Assembly: GCF_041410465.1 (NCBI RefSeq)
Contig: NZ_CP166961.1
Span: forward strand, 2,046,001-2,110,000
Origin: Thalassotalea sp. 273M-4
Lineage (GTDB): Bacteria; Pseudomonadota; Gammaproteobacteria; Enterobacterales; Alteromonadaceae
Direction: 5' to 3'
DNA length: 64,000 nt
Shown one piece after another: positions 38,403 through 47,544 of the stretch; positions within the stretch are counted from its first letter, which is position 1, and every line of letters starts with the position of its first letter. The position numbers and the translations under genes were made by a program. Below the pieces are notes generated by a model. The model saw only the letters and a list, made by a program, of their open reading frames with translations. It had not been told where the DNA came from and did not search any database.

Positions 38403-39548
38403 TTATGACTTCAACTGAAAGTCGTTATGGGCAAATGCCATTAATTTGTCGGCAAATAAAACCTGTCGCCAGCCGGATAAAAGTTCGACTTGATCTTGAT
38501 TACCTGCTTGATTGATTTTCCAATACCAAGCTAAAAATTGGTTTAGTTGCTTTTTACCGGCGACCACTTGAATATCAAGGTCTTGTTCTTTGGCCAGTTG
38601 TTGGACAAAACTCTTTAATCTTTTAAAGATTTGTTTGTACCCGGGATGGTTATCTAATCGCTTAATAGCGCTTGGTTCTTCGGACTCAGGCACTTGGTTA
38701 ACTTGATTTAACACACTTAACATGGCTTTGCCTTTGTGACGCACATCGAGAATTTCAACGCCTTCATAACTGGCCATTGCACCGACGCTTTTTGGATTGT
38801 TTTCGGCAACAATAAGTAACGTATGGTCTTTGGCAATAAAACTGTAAGGTAAGTCTTTCTTTTGCGCCAATTCATAGCGCCATTGCAACAAGTATTGTAA
38901 TCGCAACAGTTGTCTAGGCTTTAAGCGCCAAGCCCCTTTAAAATCAAGATATAGCGCCATAGGATCGGTTTTACTAAACTTTTTATCTACCATGGCGTCC
39001 GTATCTGACATTACAGCGTCATACCAACCCGCTGTTTTAACCAGCTCAATGACTGTCGTGCTAATTTGATGCAAGTAATAAACATCTGCCGCTGCATACT
39101 CTAATTGTTTGGCACTAAGAGGTCGTTTCATCCAATCGGTTCTTGACTCACTTTTGTCTAAATCAATGTCTAAAAAGTGCTTAACCATAGCCGCATAGCC
39201 CATCGATAAACCATGGCCTAAAAATGCCATGGCAATTTGTGAGTCTAGCATATTAGCTGGTCTGCATTGACCACTGTGCAAAAACACTTCTAAGTCTTCA
39301 GAACACGAATGGATGATTTTCAACAACGTCGGATCGGCGAGTAATTGCCAAAAAGAGCTTAAGTCATCGGTTAACACCGGATCGATTAAAGCCAAGGTAT
39401 GACCGTCGTAAGCTTGGATTAAACCCAGTTTTGGGATCAATGTTCGGGTTCTAACAAATTCGGTATCAATGGCTAGAACTTCGGCTTTGGCAGCCTGTTG
39501 GCAGTATTCGAGCAGAGTTTTGGAGTCTTGAATGTAAATATGCTGCAC
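38403..39548 (-). CDS. rnd: Ribonuclease D
   Basis: 3'-5' exoribonuclease for tRNA maturation. The DEDD catalytic core is visible: EVLAIDTEFVRTRTLIPKLG (Asp and Glu, about residue 28), HSCSEDLEVFLH (second Asp, about 86) and YAAADVYYLHQI (Asp with general-base Tyr, about 155). A C-terminal HRDC-type helical region follows (LLRLQYLLQWRYELAQKKDL). Start is GTG with AGAGAGAT close upstream. Length fits (E. coli 375). It follows fadD on the same strand, the E. coli order fadD-rnd. Confidence 0.95.
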   Translation of the reverse strand: MQHIYIQDSKTLLEYCQQAAKAEVLAIDTEFVRTRTLIPKLGLIQAYDGHTLALIDPVLTDDLSSFWQLLADPTLLKIIHSCSEDLEVFLHSGQCRPANMLDSQIAMAFLGHGLSMGYAAMVKHFLDIDLDKSESRTDWMKRPLSAKQLEYAAADVYYLHQISTTVIELVKTAGWYDAVMSDTDAMVDKKFSKTDPMALYLDFKGAWRLKPRQLLRLQYLLQWRYELAQKKDLPYSFIAKDHTLLIVAENNPKSVGAMASYEGVEILDVRHKGKAMLSVLNQVNQVPESEEPSAIKRLDNHPGYKQIFKRLKSFVQQLAKEQDLDIQVVAGKKQLNQFLAWYWKINQAGNQDQVELLSGWRQVLFADKLMAFAHNDFQLKS

Positions 39549-39760
39549 AATATCTCTCTATAGTAATCTCATACCAGCGGTTAATGGTATTGGCGCATGC
39601 AAACGAACTGATGGTTTCTAGCAGGAAAAACAACGGGAAATGTTGGCACACTTTGATTCGAAGTTTGTACTGTTACGACATAGCAGTCAAGCTTAACCGC
39701 GACAAAAGGCAAAATTAATCGCCCTTTGTCGGGTCTTGGATAAAAGCTGAACGTATACGC

Positions 39761-41416
39761 TTATTTTAACTGACGACGAAGTATCTTACCGACATTACTC
39801 TTTGGTAATTCGTCTTTGAACTCGACGCGTTTAGGCACTTTGTAGTTGGTTAAATTGGCTTTGCAATGGGCGATCACTTCTTTTTCGGTGAGTTTATCGT
39901 TATTGGTTACCACAAACGCTTTTACCATTTCACCACTCACCTCATGTGCAACCCCAACCACAGCGGATTCGATAATGTCAGGATGCGTCGCCAGCACTTC
40001 TTCAATTTCATTGGGATACACATTAAAACCAGAGACTATGATCATATCTTTTTTACGATCGACAATGCTAAAGAAGCCATTCTCGTTCATCGTCGCAATA
40101 TCGCCGGTCGCAAGCCATCCGTCTTTAAGGACCTCAGCGGTTTCTTGTTCACGTTGATAATAACCAACCATCACTTGTGGCCCTTTGACATACATTTCGC
40201 CCGGTTGATTCACCTCACACTCATTTCCGTGCTCGTCAATAATGCGAATATCCGTCGATGGCGCCGGCACTCCAATGGTGCCATCAAAGCCGTCAAGGTT
40301 GTATGGGCTCATGGTCACTAAAGGAGCACATTCGGTTAGACCATAACCTTCAAGCATTCGAGTTTTCGTCACTTGTTGCCATTTTTCTGCCACCGGTTGT
40401 TGCACCGCCATACCCCCACCCAAAGATATTTTTAAATGACTAAAGTCGACATCTTTAAAGCCTGGGGTATTTAATAAACCGTTAAACAAGGTATTAACCC
40501 CTGTTAAAGTAGTAAACGGGTATTTTTTTAACTCTTTAATAAACCCAGGCATATCTCGAGGGTTGGTGATCAACAGATTCGTTCCACCTAAGGTGAAAAA
40601 AGTCAGGCAATTAGCGGTTAAAGCAAAGATATGATAGAGCGGCAAAGCCGTAACAACCAACTCATTACCTTCGACCAGCAATGGCCTTAATGCGCCTTTG
40701 GCCTGTTCTAAGTTGGCGACCATATTGCGATGACTCAGCATGGCCCCTTTCGACGTTCCAGTGGTGCCTCCGGTGTATTGTAAAAACGCCAAATCGTCAC
40801 CATCAATATCTACCGGATTAAAGGTGAGTTTCATACCTTGTGAGATCACCTGATTAAAATCAATCGTATCTTTTAGGCTATAAGCAGGAACCAACTTTTT
40901 AATATGGCGAACCACCATATTTACCACAAAGCCTTTAATAGCGCCAAACCTGTCACCTAGTTTGGTTAGAATCACATTCTTAATCGGGGTGTCGTTAATC
41001 ACTTGCTCAAGGGTGTTGGCAAAATTTTCGATGATCACAATGGTGCTCGCACCCGAGTCATTCAATTGATGTTTTAACTCACGCGCAGTATATAACGGAT
41101 TAACATTAACCACGGTTAAACCAGCGATAAGCCCGGCAAATAACGCAATAGGGTATTGCAGAGAATTGGGTACCATAATGGCGATTTTGTCGCCTTTTTT
41201 TAACCCCAATTCCTGTTGTAAATAGGCGGCAAACGCTTTCGCCTGTTGCTCTAACTCTTTATAGGACAGCTTAACATCCATATTTATAAAGGCGGTGTTA
41301 TTGGCGTATTTTTGGGTATAACGATCAAATACCTGAGCTAATGATGAGTATTTATTTGGATCGATTTCAAATGGCACCCCAGGAGGATAACTTTTTTCAA
41401 GCCACACTTTTTCCAC
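39761..41416 (-). CDS. fadD: Long-chain fatty acid-CoA ligase
   Basis: Activates exogenous long-chain fatty acids to acyl-CoA for beta-oxidation, at the inner membrane. The 551 residues carry the AMP-binding signature [20 protein letters not shown] (about 210), GYGLTECAP (about 357), [16 protein letters not shown] (Asp binding ribose, about 440), and the Gly-Lys C-terminal catalytic end [15 protein letters not shown]. The N-terminus [19 protein letters not shown] is typical of FadD. It has a 490 bp upstream gap that probably carries its own regulation. Confidence 0.95.
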   Translation of the reverse strand: MEKVWLEKSYPPGVPFEIDPNKYSSLAQVFDRYTQKYANNTAFINMDVKLSYKELEQQAKAFAAYLQQELGLKKGDKIAIMVPNSLQYPIALFAGLIAGLTVVNVNPLYTARELKHQLNDSGASTIVIIENFANTLEQVINDTPIKNVILTKLGDRFGAIKGFVVNMVVRHIKKLVPAYSLKDTIDFNQVISQGMKLTFNPVDIDGDDLAFLQYTGGTTGTSKGAMLSHRNMVANLEQAKGALRPLLVEGNELVVTALPLYHIFALTANCLTFFTLGGTNLLITNPRDMPGFIKELKKYPFTTLTGVNTLFNGLLNTPGFKDVDFSHLKISLGGGMAVQQPVAEKWQQVTKTRMLEGYGLTECAPLVTMSPYNLDGFDGTIGVPAPSTDIRIIDEHGNECEVNQPGEMYVKGPQVMVGYYQREQETAEVLKDGWLATGDIATMNENGFFSIVDRKKDMIIVSGFNVYPNEIEEVLATHPDIIESAVVGVAHEVSGEMVKAFVVTNNDKLTEKEVIAHCKANLTNYKVPKRVEFKDELPKSNVGKILRRQLK

Positions 41417-41906
41417 GATAGTCTCCTAAAACAGTAAGCTTACTGATCTGCAACCACAATTTAGCTGTCAGTGCTCTACTGATGTCTTGTTGATTAATTA
41501 TTATTGTTATGTCGGCAGCATTACGATGTTTGGCTAGAGGCCACTAAAACTGCCTGTGATATAGGTCTTGTTATTGATTTAACAGTACGACAAAGCTGTG
41601 ACCCTTTAACGTTTATTTAATGCAAACAAACATCTGGGGCTGACGGAAATCTTAAAGTGATTAACAAAGAGTTTAGCGAATATATTCGCTCTCACAACCA
41701 TAGTGAGACTACTTACCAAGGATAATGAACGTATCTGCACCCTATTTAAAGCATCGCATGATAGTCTAAACACTTTCTATTAGCGCCCTTCTTTGTTAAA
41801 AAAGCATTAAGACGATAGCACCTAAAAGCAATATTGATGTAAATCAAATTGCCTCTATCTTTTCATAAATTTGCTCAATTGCAAGATTTTAAACGGGTAA
41901 GCCAAA
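41417..41906. other. Long upstream region of fadD, with a 16 bp palindrome
   Basis: A 490 bp gap without a convincing gene. It contains a perfect palindrome AGCGAATATATTCGCT at 41675-41690, about 260 bp before the fadD start, and a weaker inverted repeat CTCAC/GTGAG just beyond. A 22-codon GTG frame across it lacks a ribosome binding site. I do not recognise a FadR site. A fadD promoter is expected here but I cannot place it. Confidence 0.5.
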
Positions 41907-42764
41907 CTAAGTGAGCAAAAAGCGCGCAATAATGTCGGTACAAGCAACGGGGTTTTCCATTTGCGGGTGATGGCCGCCAGTGACTCGAGTTTGCTGGAAG
42001 TCACTGATAAGTGGGGAAAAGAGCTTAATACCAGCCTGTACCATATCAAAGCCGTTATCACCAAAAATTAAGTGTACTGGACGGTGGATATTCGTCATAA
42101 CTTGAACGGCTTGCTTTAATGGATAACGCTGAGGCGATAGTTCTTTTAATCTTGGATCTGAGCGCCAACAATAGCCCTGTTTAACGCTTTGCAGTCCACG
42201 CTCAACAATTAACTGAGCACAATGATTTGGCAGGTCTGACACATTCATCCGCGCTCTAACCGCCGACTCAACACTGGTATGCACTCTGAGCTGTTTTTGC
42301 CCACTCTTTAATCGACTTTGTAGCCCTTGACGCAACAACTCACTTGGTGATTCGGTTAAGGTGATTAAGCCTATGGACTCGATTAAAACCAGTTTATTCA
42401 CTCTGTCGTTAAACGCTGAGGTAAATAAACTTGCCACCATGCCCCCCATTGAGTGGCCAATCAAGGAGACTTGCTGCCAATGTTGGGATTCAAGTAATTG
42501 CAACAGATCCCAGCACCAATCGACAAAATGATAATGTGCATCAACACTGCGGTGCGACGACAAACCATGCCCTGGCCAGTCGATGGCAATAAACTGATAT
42601 TGCTCTAACAAGGATGTTGTCGCTTTTATCTGCTCAAATAATGGGATAAAGCTTGCTGCATTATCTAACCAGCCGTGTAAGCATAACACGACGGGTTTAC
42701 GCTCATCGCCAATGGCTAAACCACATATGGTTGTGCTGCCCAAATGATAAGTAAGTTCTCGCAT
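41907..42764 (-). CDS. Alpha/beta hydrolase
   Basis: A 285-residue serine hydrolase. LCLHGWLDNAASF is the oxyanion region (about residue 30), IAIDWPGHGLS follows, the nucleophile elbow is LIGHSMGGMVASL (Ser near residue 111), and GGHHPQMENP at the C-terminus holds the catalytic His. Substrate cannot be read. No signal peptide, so cytoplasmic. Its start codon directly abuts the stop of the membrane protease gene upstream (0 bp), so the two are coupled. Confidence 0.88.
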   Translation of the reverse strand: MRELTYHLGSTTICGLAIGDERKPVVLCLHGWLDNAASFIPLFEQIKATTSLLEQYQFIAIDWPGHGLSSHRSVDAHYHFVDWCWDLLQLLESQHWQQVSLIGHSMGGMVASLFTSAFNDRVNKLVLIESIGLITLTESPSELLRQGLQSRLKSGQKQLRVHTSVESAVRARMNVSDLPNHCAQLIVERGLQSVKQGYCWRSDPRLKELSPQRYPLKQAVQVMTNIHRPVHLIFGDNGFDMVQAGIKLFSPLISDFQQTRVTGGHHPQMENPVACTDIIARFLLT

Positions 42765-43454
42765 CTACTTGCCTTTGTGTTTACTCACCACACCCTTGTT
42801 ACGTTTACCCAGTCCAGATAACCAAAACAGGGTAAATAAAGCCAATAACGTCCAAATGATAATCCAAACAAATTCTGGAATAAAAGTAAGACTCGATAAT
42901 GCGGCGCCATCACCAATAGCTTGACCATCAAACAAAACTAAGGGGCTTTCAAGTGCATTTAACAACACGGTTAAGGCAAATATTTTAAACACCACAGGTA
43001 AAAACTGTGAACTGGATAGCCATGTTGTGCTGTAAAACAACCCCATTAGTACTAAACAGATCATTAACGTAAAAATATCTCTTACCCACAAAATGGATGT
43101 CATGGCTAACAGCAAAAGCAAAGCGTAACTTAGCCAATGACTGTACTTTTCAATGCCTGTTGCAAGCAAAAACAATAAGCAACCCCAGCCGACGGCGCCA
43201 GCATAGCCGCTAAAAGCGGTAATCATCGCTGAGCCACCGAGGGTGGTGCATAAGCCACCACCGTTAGGATAGAGCTCTATTTGGAGAATACGTCCACCGG
43301 TAAAAATAGCGGCCAGACCATGGCTTATTTCATGAAAAAAAGTTTCAAGCCATTGCAAACCAACACCTATATATGGCACTTGTTTTAGTAAAAATGCACA
43401 AAATAGGAGCAGCAAAAATTGTACCCTTGGCTTTTGTAATGCCTGTTTTAACAT
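42765..43454 (-). CDS. M50-family membrane metalloprotease-like protein
   Basis: A 229-residue polytopic membrane protein. The zinc motif HEISH lies in WLETFFHEISHGLAAIFTGG (about residue 43), inside the first part of the membrane domain, followed by IELYPNGGGLCTTLGGSAMI. At least five further hydrophobic segments follow. This is the M50B-like (DUF3267-adjacent) peptidase group found in many bacteria; substrate unknown. It sits between tsaB and the hydrolase gene on the same strand. Confidence 0.8.
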   Translation of the reverse strand: MLKQALQKPRVQFLLLLFCAFLLKQVPYIGVGLQWLETFFHEISHGLAAIFTGGRILQIELYPNGGGLCTTLGGSAMITAFSGYAGAVGWGCLLFLLATGIEKYSHWLSYALLLLLAMTSILWVRDIFTLMICLVLMGLFYSTTWLSSSQFLPVVFKIFALTVLLNALESPLVLFDGQAIGDGAALSSLTFIPEFVWIIIWTLLALFTLFWLSGLGKRNKGVVSKHKGK

Positions 43455-43565
43455 GCTTTTGCCTTGTGTGTGGTTTTTATTATTGTCTCTTTTTGCCGCT
43501 TGCGCATAGGCAAATAAGGATGGTGAAAATTATCCTCGCAATGGCTCAATATCGGCAGATGTTGC

Positions 43566-44267
43566 CTAACGTCCAGGCAACTTTTTCCAGGTCACGGTAT
43601 CTCGTAAATAAACCGGTTCTGCTTTTTCTGCCGACACGGCTTTGCCTTGGTCAAATTCTGCTTTGGCAATTTTTAACATCGCTTTTGCCACCGGAAATTC
43701 AATATCTTCTAGAACATCAATCTTAGACACTTTAGCAAGCTCAGTGGAATAGGCTTTCCAAGCACTGCCAACACCGTGCAATAGCGACAAATCTGTAATA
43801 TCAGCCGCTAGGTATTGATCTAAATTAGTTGGCGCTATCACCGCCTCCGCTTTAAAAGGTTGCATCACTTTGTTTGCATCTGCCATAAACACGCCACAGT
43901 ATATTTCAGCCATTCTAGCATCGATAGCCGACACCACACTCGCATGACCATGTAGCTCTAAAGCTTGTTGCGCCATTGCTTGCAATGTAGATACCCCAAC
44001 CACGGGTAAATTAGCAGAGTAAGCTAGGCCTTGAGCAACACCAATACCAATGCGTACCCCCGTAAAACTACCTGGGCCACGACCGTAAACTAAACCGTCT
44101 AATTGATTCAGTGTAACCCCAGCTTCGGCGAGTACTTCATCGACCATAGGAAGTAATAAAATACTGTGCGATTGCGGACTAAACTCGTATCGAGTGTATG
44201 TTTTACCCTTAAATTCCAATGCAACAGAGCAAGCTTCGGTAGAAGCATCTATGGCCAATAAATTCAA
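43566..44267 (-). CDS. tsaB: tRNA threonylcarbamoyladenosine biosynthesis protein TsaB
   Basis: Partner of TsaD and TsaE in t6A37 synthesis of tRNAs reading ANN codons. The 233 residues begin NLLAIDASTEACSVAL, with the ASKHA phosphate-1 motif, then GRGPGSFTGVRIGIGVAQGL (about 68) and SAIDARMAEIYCGVF. The metal-binding and catalytic residues of TsaD are absent, as expected for TsaB. Length matches E. coli (231). In E. coli the order yoaA-tsaB-(slp)-fadD-rnd is the same except for the inserted genes here. Confidence 0.95.
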   Translation of the reverse strand: MNLLAIDASTEACSVALEFKGKTYTRYEFSPQSHSILLLPMVDEVLAEAGVTLNQLDGLVYGRGPGSFTGVRIGIGVAQGLAYSANLPVVGVSTLQAMAQQALELHGHASVVSAIDARMAEIYCGVFMADANKVMQPFKAEAVIAPTNLDQYLAADITDLSLLHGVGSAWKAYSTELAKVSKIDVLEDIEFPVAKAMLKIAKAEFDQGKAVSAEKAEPVYLRDTVTWKKLPGR

Positions 44268-44739
44268 AATAATTCTCTCTTTATTTAAAACATTATCAAA
44301 AGCAACCTCTTGGTTACTTTCTGACGCTATGAAAACATTATATCAAGGAACATTTACGATGACACACGTAAATATTTACACACCTTAAATTTTAAACTGA
44401 CATGAGGGATCAATAATGGTGGTGGCTGCAGTTGGAAAATTCATAGAAAGAGAAAAATAAAATCATTAAAAAAATAAGCTATTGAAAAATATCAACTTAT
44501 GATATTTTAAGTATGCATATAACAACTTTAGTGATCATTAATAATGATCACAAGTAAAGTAAGTCAAACGTGTTTTTAAAGAAGTGAATCTTTAATTATG
44601 TGCATGCAATGGGATGTGAGTAGTCAGTATACTTTCCAATACCAGTGATGCTAGGCATTATGAAATACTTTATCTAAATAAGTTAGCTCTGTGTGTGAAA
44701 GTTCAATATGGGACTAAATCTAAATTTAAGGAAAAAATA
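44268..44739. other. Spacer between tsaB and the lipoprotein gene
   Basis: 470 bp, AT-rich, between divergent genes. It holds an operator-like palindrome (44531-44551, listed separately). No gene is seen: the track-like frame starting at 44695 is only a 5' extension of the lipoprotein gene. Confidence 0.5.
44531..44551. promoter_or_regulatory. 21 bp perfect palindrome upstream of the lipoprotein gene
   Basis: GTGATCATT-AAT-AATGATCAC, two 9 bp arms around a 3 bp centre, within a looser CTTTA...TAAAG extension. It lies about 190 bp before the lipoprotein start and about 260 bp before tsaB. The spacing and symmetry suit a dimeric repressor site; the regulator is unknown. Confidence 0.55.
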
Positions 44740-45225
44740 ATGAAAAAGAAACTTTTAGCATTAACTTTATCAATGACCATTTTATCTGGATGTTCTAGTA
44801 TCGTTAGTAAATCTGAATACGCAGTTGCAATTAACAGTGTCCCTGAGGGGTCTGCTTTTGTAATTACTAACCGTTCAGGTCAAAAAGTAGAAAGTGGCGT
44901 GACACCTTCGACAGTAACACTAAAATCTTCGGCCGGCTTTTTTAAAGGTGAAACTTATACCGTTATTGTTAAAAAAGATGGTTATTCTGATAAAAATTAT
45001 ACTCTAACAAGTACTGTAGATGGCTGGTATTTTGGTAATATTTTAGTCGGTGGACTTATCGGTATGCTAATCGTAGATCCAGCAACAGGAGCTATGTATA
45101 GCTTACCTGAAAGAGTAGATATATCTCTTGATCAAAATATTGCTCAACAATCTGCTGATACTTTAACCATTGCGACCATTGATTCATTATCTCATGAAGA
45201 GAAAGAACAACTAATCAAAATTTAA
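44740..45225 (+). CDS. Small outer-membrane-type lipoprotein with PEGA-like domain
   Basis: I start at the ATG at 44740 (MKKKLLALTLSMTILSGCSS), which has AAGGA 7 bp upstream and gives a classic lipoprotein signal with lipobox LSGC; the upstream in-frame ATG adds 15 residues with no purpose. The mature 140 residues begin SSIVSKSEYAV, so a Ser at +2 predicts the outer membrane. A PEGA-like beta fold follows (INSVPEGSAFVITNRSGQKV, ETYTVIVKKDGYSDKNYTL), then a Gly-rich hydrophobic segment, GNILVGGLIGMLIVDPATGA. Function unknown. It sits in an otherwise conserved yoaA-tsaB junction and ends at a hairpin. Confidence 0.8.
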   Translation: MKKKLLALTLSMTILSGCSSIVSKSEYAVAINSVPEGSAFVITNRSGQKVESGVTPSTVTLKSSAGFFKGETYTVIVKKDGYSDKNYTLTSTVDGWYFGNILVGGLIGMLIVDPATGAMYSLPERVDISLDQNIAQQSADTLTIATIDSLSHEEKEQLIKI

Positions 45226-45234
45226 TCAAAGCAA

Positions 45235-45275
45235 AGCGTCAATAGCCCACCCTAAGCTGTTGACGCTCTTTGGTA
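45235..45275 (+). terminator. Hairpin terminator candidate after the lipoprotein gene
   Basis: AGCGTCAATAGC (45235-45246) pairs with GCTGTTGACGCT (45256-45267), 12 bp with one G-U and a 9-nt loop, 10 bp after the stop codon. What follows (CTTTGGTAATAA) is only weakly T-rich. Confidence 0.55.
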
Positions 45276-45384
45276 ATAATAATTTAAAAATTAAAAAGTT
45301 CAATAAAACACAGAGTTAATAAGATAAAACAATAGCAGTTTTTTTTAACAAAGAATGAGCGAAAAGACAAACAAAGGGGAAGTC

Positions 45385-45471
45385 ATGACTTGGGCAACCA
45401 TTGCTGGTGTGGGCGTAGTATTTATCGTTCTTTTAATTGCCGTACTGGCGTCAAAGAAAAATCAGGATTAA
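45385..45471 (+). CDS. 28-residue single-span membrane protein (short ORF)
   Basis: Too short for usual gene callers. ATG at 45385 has a strong Shine-Dalgarno, AAAGGGGAAG ending 2 bp before it. It encodes MTWATIAGVGVVFIVLLIAV then LASKKNQD and a TAA. The first 22 residues are one hydrophobic helix and the tail is basic, the positive-inside pattern of a small inner membrane protein. An in-frame ATG at 45355 would give 38 residues but lacks a good ribosome binding site. It lies on the plus strand between the lipoprotein gene and the convergent yoaA. No homolog comes to mind; the case rests on the ribosome site and residue pattern. Confidence 0.6.
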   Translation: MTWATIAGVGVVFIVLLIAVLASKKNQD

Positions 45472-45513
45472 CGCTTTTTAATCGAGTCGTTGGCTGTTAA
45501 AACAATGCCTAGC

Positions 45514-47463
45514 TTAGAGGTTAGATTGCTTAATGGCGGTTAAGAAATTCACCGCTTTGTTTATGTCTCGGGTGCGTTGCATATCAGGTAAACTGGTTAA
45601 AAACACTTGTCCGTAGGGACGGTTAACCAAACGCGAATCACAAATGGCCAACACGCCTTTGTCGCTGACATCTCGAATTAATCGTCCGACCCCTTGTTTT
45701 AATGCGATAACCGCATCGGGTAATTGAATTTGGCTAAATGGATCGCCTCCTTGGCGTTTTATATCTTCGCTTTTCGCTTGTAAAAGCGGATCATCTGGCG
45801 AGCTAAACGGCAATTTATCAATCAATACACAGGTCAGCTTATCGCCACGAACATCGACCCCTTCCCAAAAACTGGCGGTAGCGAGCAGAATCGACTCGGG
45901 TTCATTGACAAAGGTATCAAGTAACACACTTTTGGCCATTTGCCCCTGTACCAATAAGGTATTGTCCACCTCATTGGCTAATAACTCCGCCACTTGGTTC
46001 ATCACCCGATAAGAAGTAAACAATAAAAAACAACTACCACCACTTGCTTTAATCAAAGGGATCGCAATATTGACCAACGCCTTAGCTCGATTAAAATCAT
46101 TGGCTTGAGGTAAGTAGCGAGGCACCAATAATTTAGACTGTTTGAGATAATCAAATGGACTTGCCAATAATAATTGGCTGGCATCGTGCAACCCCAAGTC
46201 TTGACAATAATGCTCAAAACTTTCATTGACCGCTAATGTTGCCGAGGTAAAAATCCAGGCTGCATCGCTGTGACTGATGTGTTGGCTAAATTTATCGGCA
46301 ATAGAAATCGGAGTCTGATGCAACACCACATGACGACGAGTGGTTTCATACCATAAACTCACCCCAAGTTGTTCGACATTAGTCATTACTTGATATTTGG
46401 TCAGTAATTGCGATGCTCGCTCGAAGCAATTATCAATGACCTCGTTGCGCGAAATACACAGTTTTAAGACATCGTATAAAAACTTTAAATTGGCATGTAA
46501 TTGGGCAAAAGCAGAACGTACATGATCGCTAACAAGCTTTTGTCGCCAATTGCCACGCTCGGGATCATAAGGAAATAGCATTCTAAAATCGGCAGCACTG
46601 GTTTGTAATTTTTCGGCTGCCACCCCAAGTTGTTTCACATCGGTTAAGGTTAGGCGGTATTGCTGCAATGCATCACTGGCTAAATCCAGAATTTGGCGAG
46701 TGGAAAAAGAATCGCCAAAATATTCACTGGCAACGTTACTGATTTGATGGGCTTCATCAAAAATCACCACTTCAGCATTGGGAATCAGTTCGGCAAAACC
46801 CGTATCTTTAAGCGCCATATCAGCAAAAAACAAATGATGGTTAACCACCACTAAATCGGCCTCTACCGCTCGCTCTCGAGCTTTGACTAAGTAGCAATCC
46901 TTGTAATCAGGGCAACTACGACCTAAACAGTTATCACTGGTTGACGTTATTTTGGCAAAAATGGGCGACTCTTCCGCGACATTGGTCAGTTCACCAATAT
47001 CACCACTTTGAGTGCTACTTGCCCATTGCCTGACCTTCACTAAATCTTGTAAGGTATTGGCGTCTAAAGTCGCCCCAACTTTATGACGTCTGTCCTGCGA
47101 GCTATTAAAATTCTCATTTAACCTAAAGGTACATAAATAATTGGAACGGCCTTTAAGCAAAGCTAGGGTATAGCCACTTTTTAAGGCTTTTTTGACCAAG
47201 GGTAAATCTTTATGGAACAGTTGCTCTTGCAGGTTTTTAGTTCCGGTAGACACTATGACTTTCTTGCCACTTTGTAACGCGGGGATCAAATAGGCAAATG
47301 TTTTACCGGTACCGGTACCGGCTTCAACAATAAGTTGCTGCTGCTTGGCAATGGTTTGTTCAACCTCCAGCGCCATCTCTAATTGGGCTTGTCGAGGTTT
47401 AAACCCAGTAATATGTTGTGCTAAAACCCCATTATTAGCGAACGCCTTTGCAACTGCAGACAT
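45514..47463 (-). CDS. yoaA: DinG-family ATP-dependent DNA helicase YoaA
   Basis: XPD-like iron-sulfur helicase; in E. coli YoaA pairs with the HolC subunit to repair stalled forks. About 649 residues from MSAVAKAFANNGVLAQ (ATG at 47463, GAG 7 bp upstream); two earlier in-frame starts at 47475 and 47478 are possible. Walker A VEAGTGTGKTFAYLIPAL (about 50). The four iron-sulfur Cys are in SNYLCTF and DNCLGRSCPDYKDCYLVK. DEAH box is VIFDEAHQI, and the helicase C motif GVGRLIRDVSDKGV is present. Similarity to YoaA rather than DinG is clear along its length, and tsaB-fadD-rnd lies nearby as in E. coli. Confidence 0.9.
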   Translation of the reverse strand: MSAVAKAFANNGVLAQHITGFKPRQAQLEMALEVEQTIAKQQQLIVEAGTGTGKTFAYLIPALQSGKKVIVSTGTKNLQEQLFHKDLPLVKKALKSGYTLALLKGRSNYLCTFRLNENFNSSQDRRHKVGATLDANTLQDLVKVRQWASSTQSGDIGELTNVAEESPIFAKITSTSDNCLGRSCPDYKDCYLVKARERAVEADLVVVNHHLFFADMALKDTGFAELIPNAEVVIFDEAHQISNVASEYFGDSFSTRQILDLASDALQQYRLTLTDVKQLGVAAEKLQTSAADFRMLFPYDPERGNWRQKLVSDHVRSAFAQLHANLKFLYDVLKLCISRNEVIDNCFERASQLLTKYQVMTNVEQLGVSLWYETTRRHVVLHQTPISIADKFSQHISHSDAAWIFTSATLAVNESFEHYCQDLGLHDASQLLLASPFDYLKQSKLLVPRYLPQANDFNRAKALVNIAIPLIKASGGSCFLLFTSYRVMNQVAELLANEVDNTLLVQGQMAKSVLLDTFVNEPESILLATASFWEGVDVRGDKLTCVLIDKLPFSSPDDPLLQAKSEDIKRQGGDPFSQIQLPDAVIALKQGVGRLIRDVSDKGVLAICDSRLVNRPYGQVFLTSLPDMQRTRDINKAVNFLTAIKQSNL

Positions 47464-47544
47464 AAATAAACTCATCAACCAAATGTGTTGTCAGTGTAAA
47501 GAAAATAGGGTCAAAGCTAAAGGGATTTGACCCAAAAGACCGGG

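Noticed and set aside
39700..39731. Inverted repeat CGACAAAAGGC/GCCCTTTGTCG after fadD
   Set aside because: One mismatch and no T-run on either strand; terminator not supported.
39866..40321. 151-codon open frame on the plus strand
   Set aside because: Entirely antisense to fadD, with no ribosome binding site; His/Phe-rich composition typical of a shadow frame.
41658..41726. 22-codon GTG frame (VINKEFSEYIRSHNHS)
   Set aside because: No ribosome binding site and it runs through the palindrome; most likely chance.
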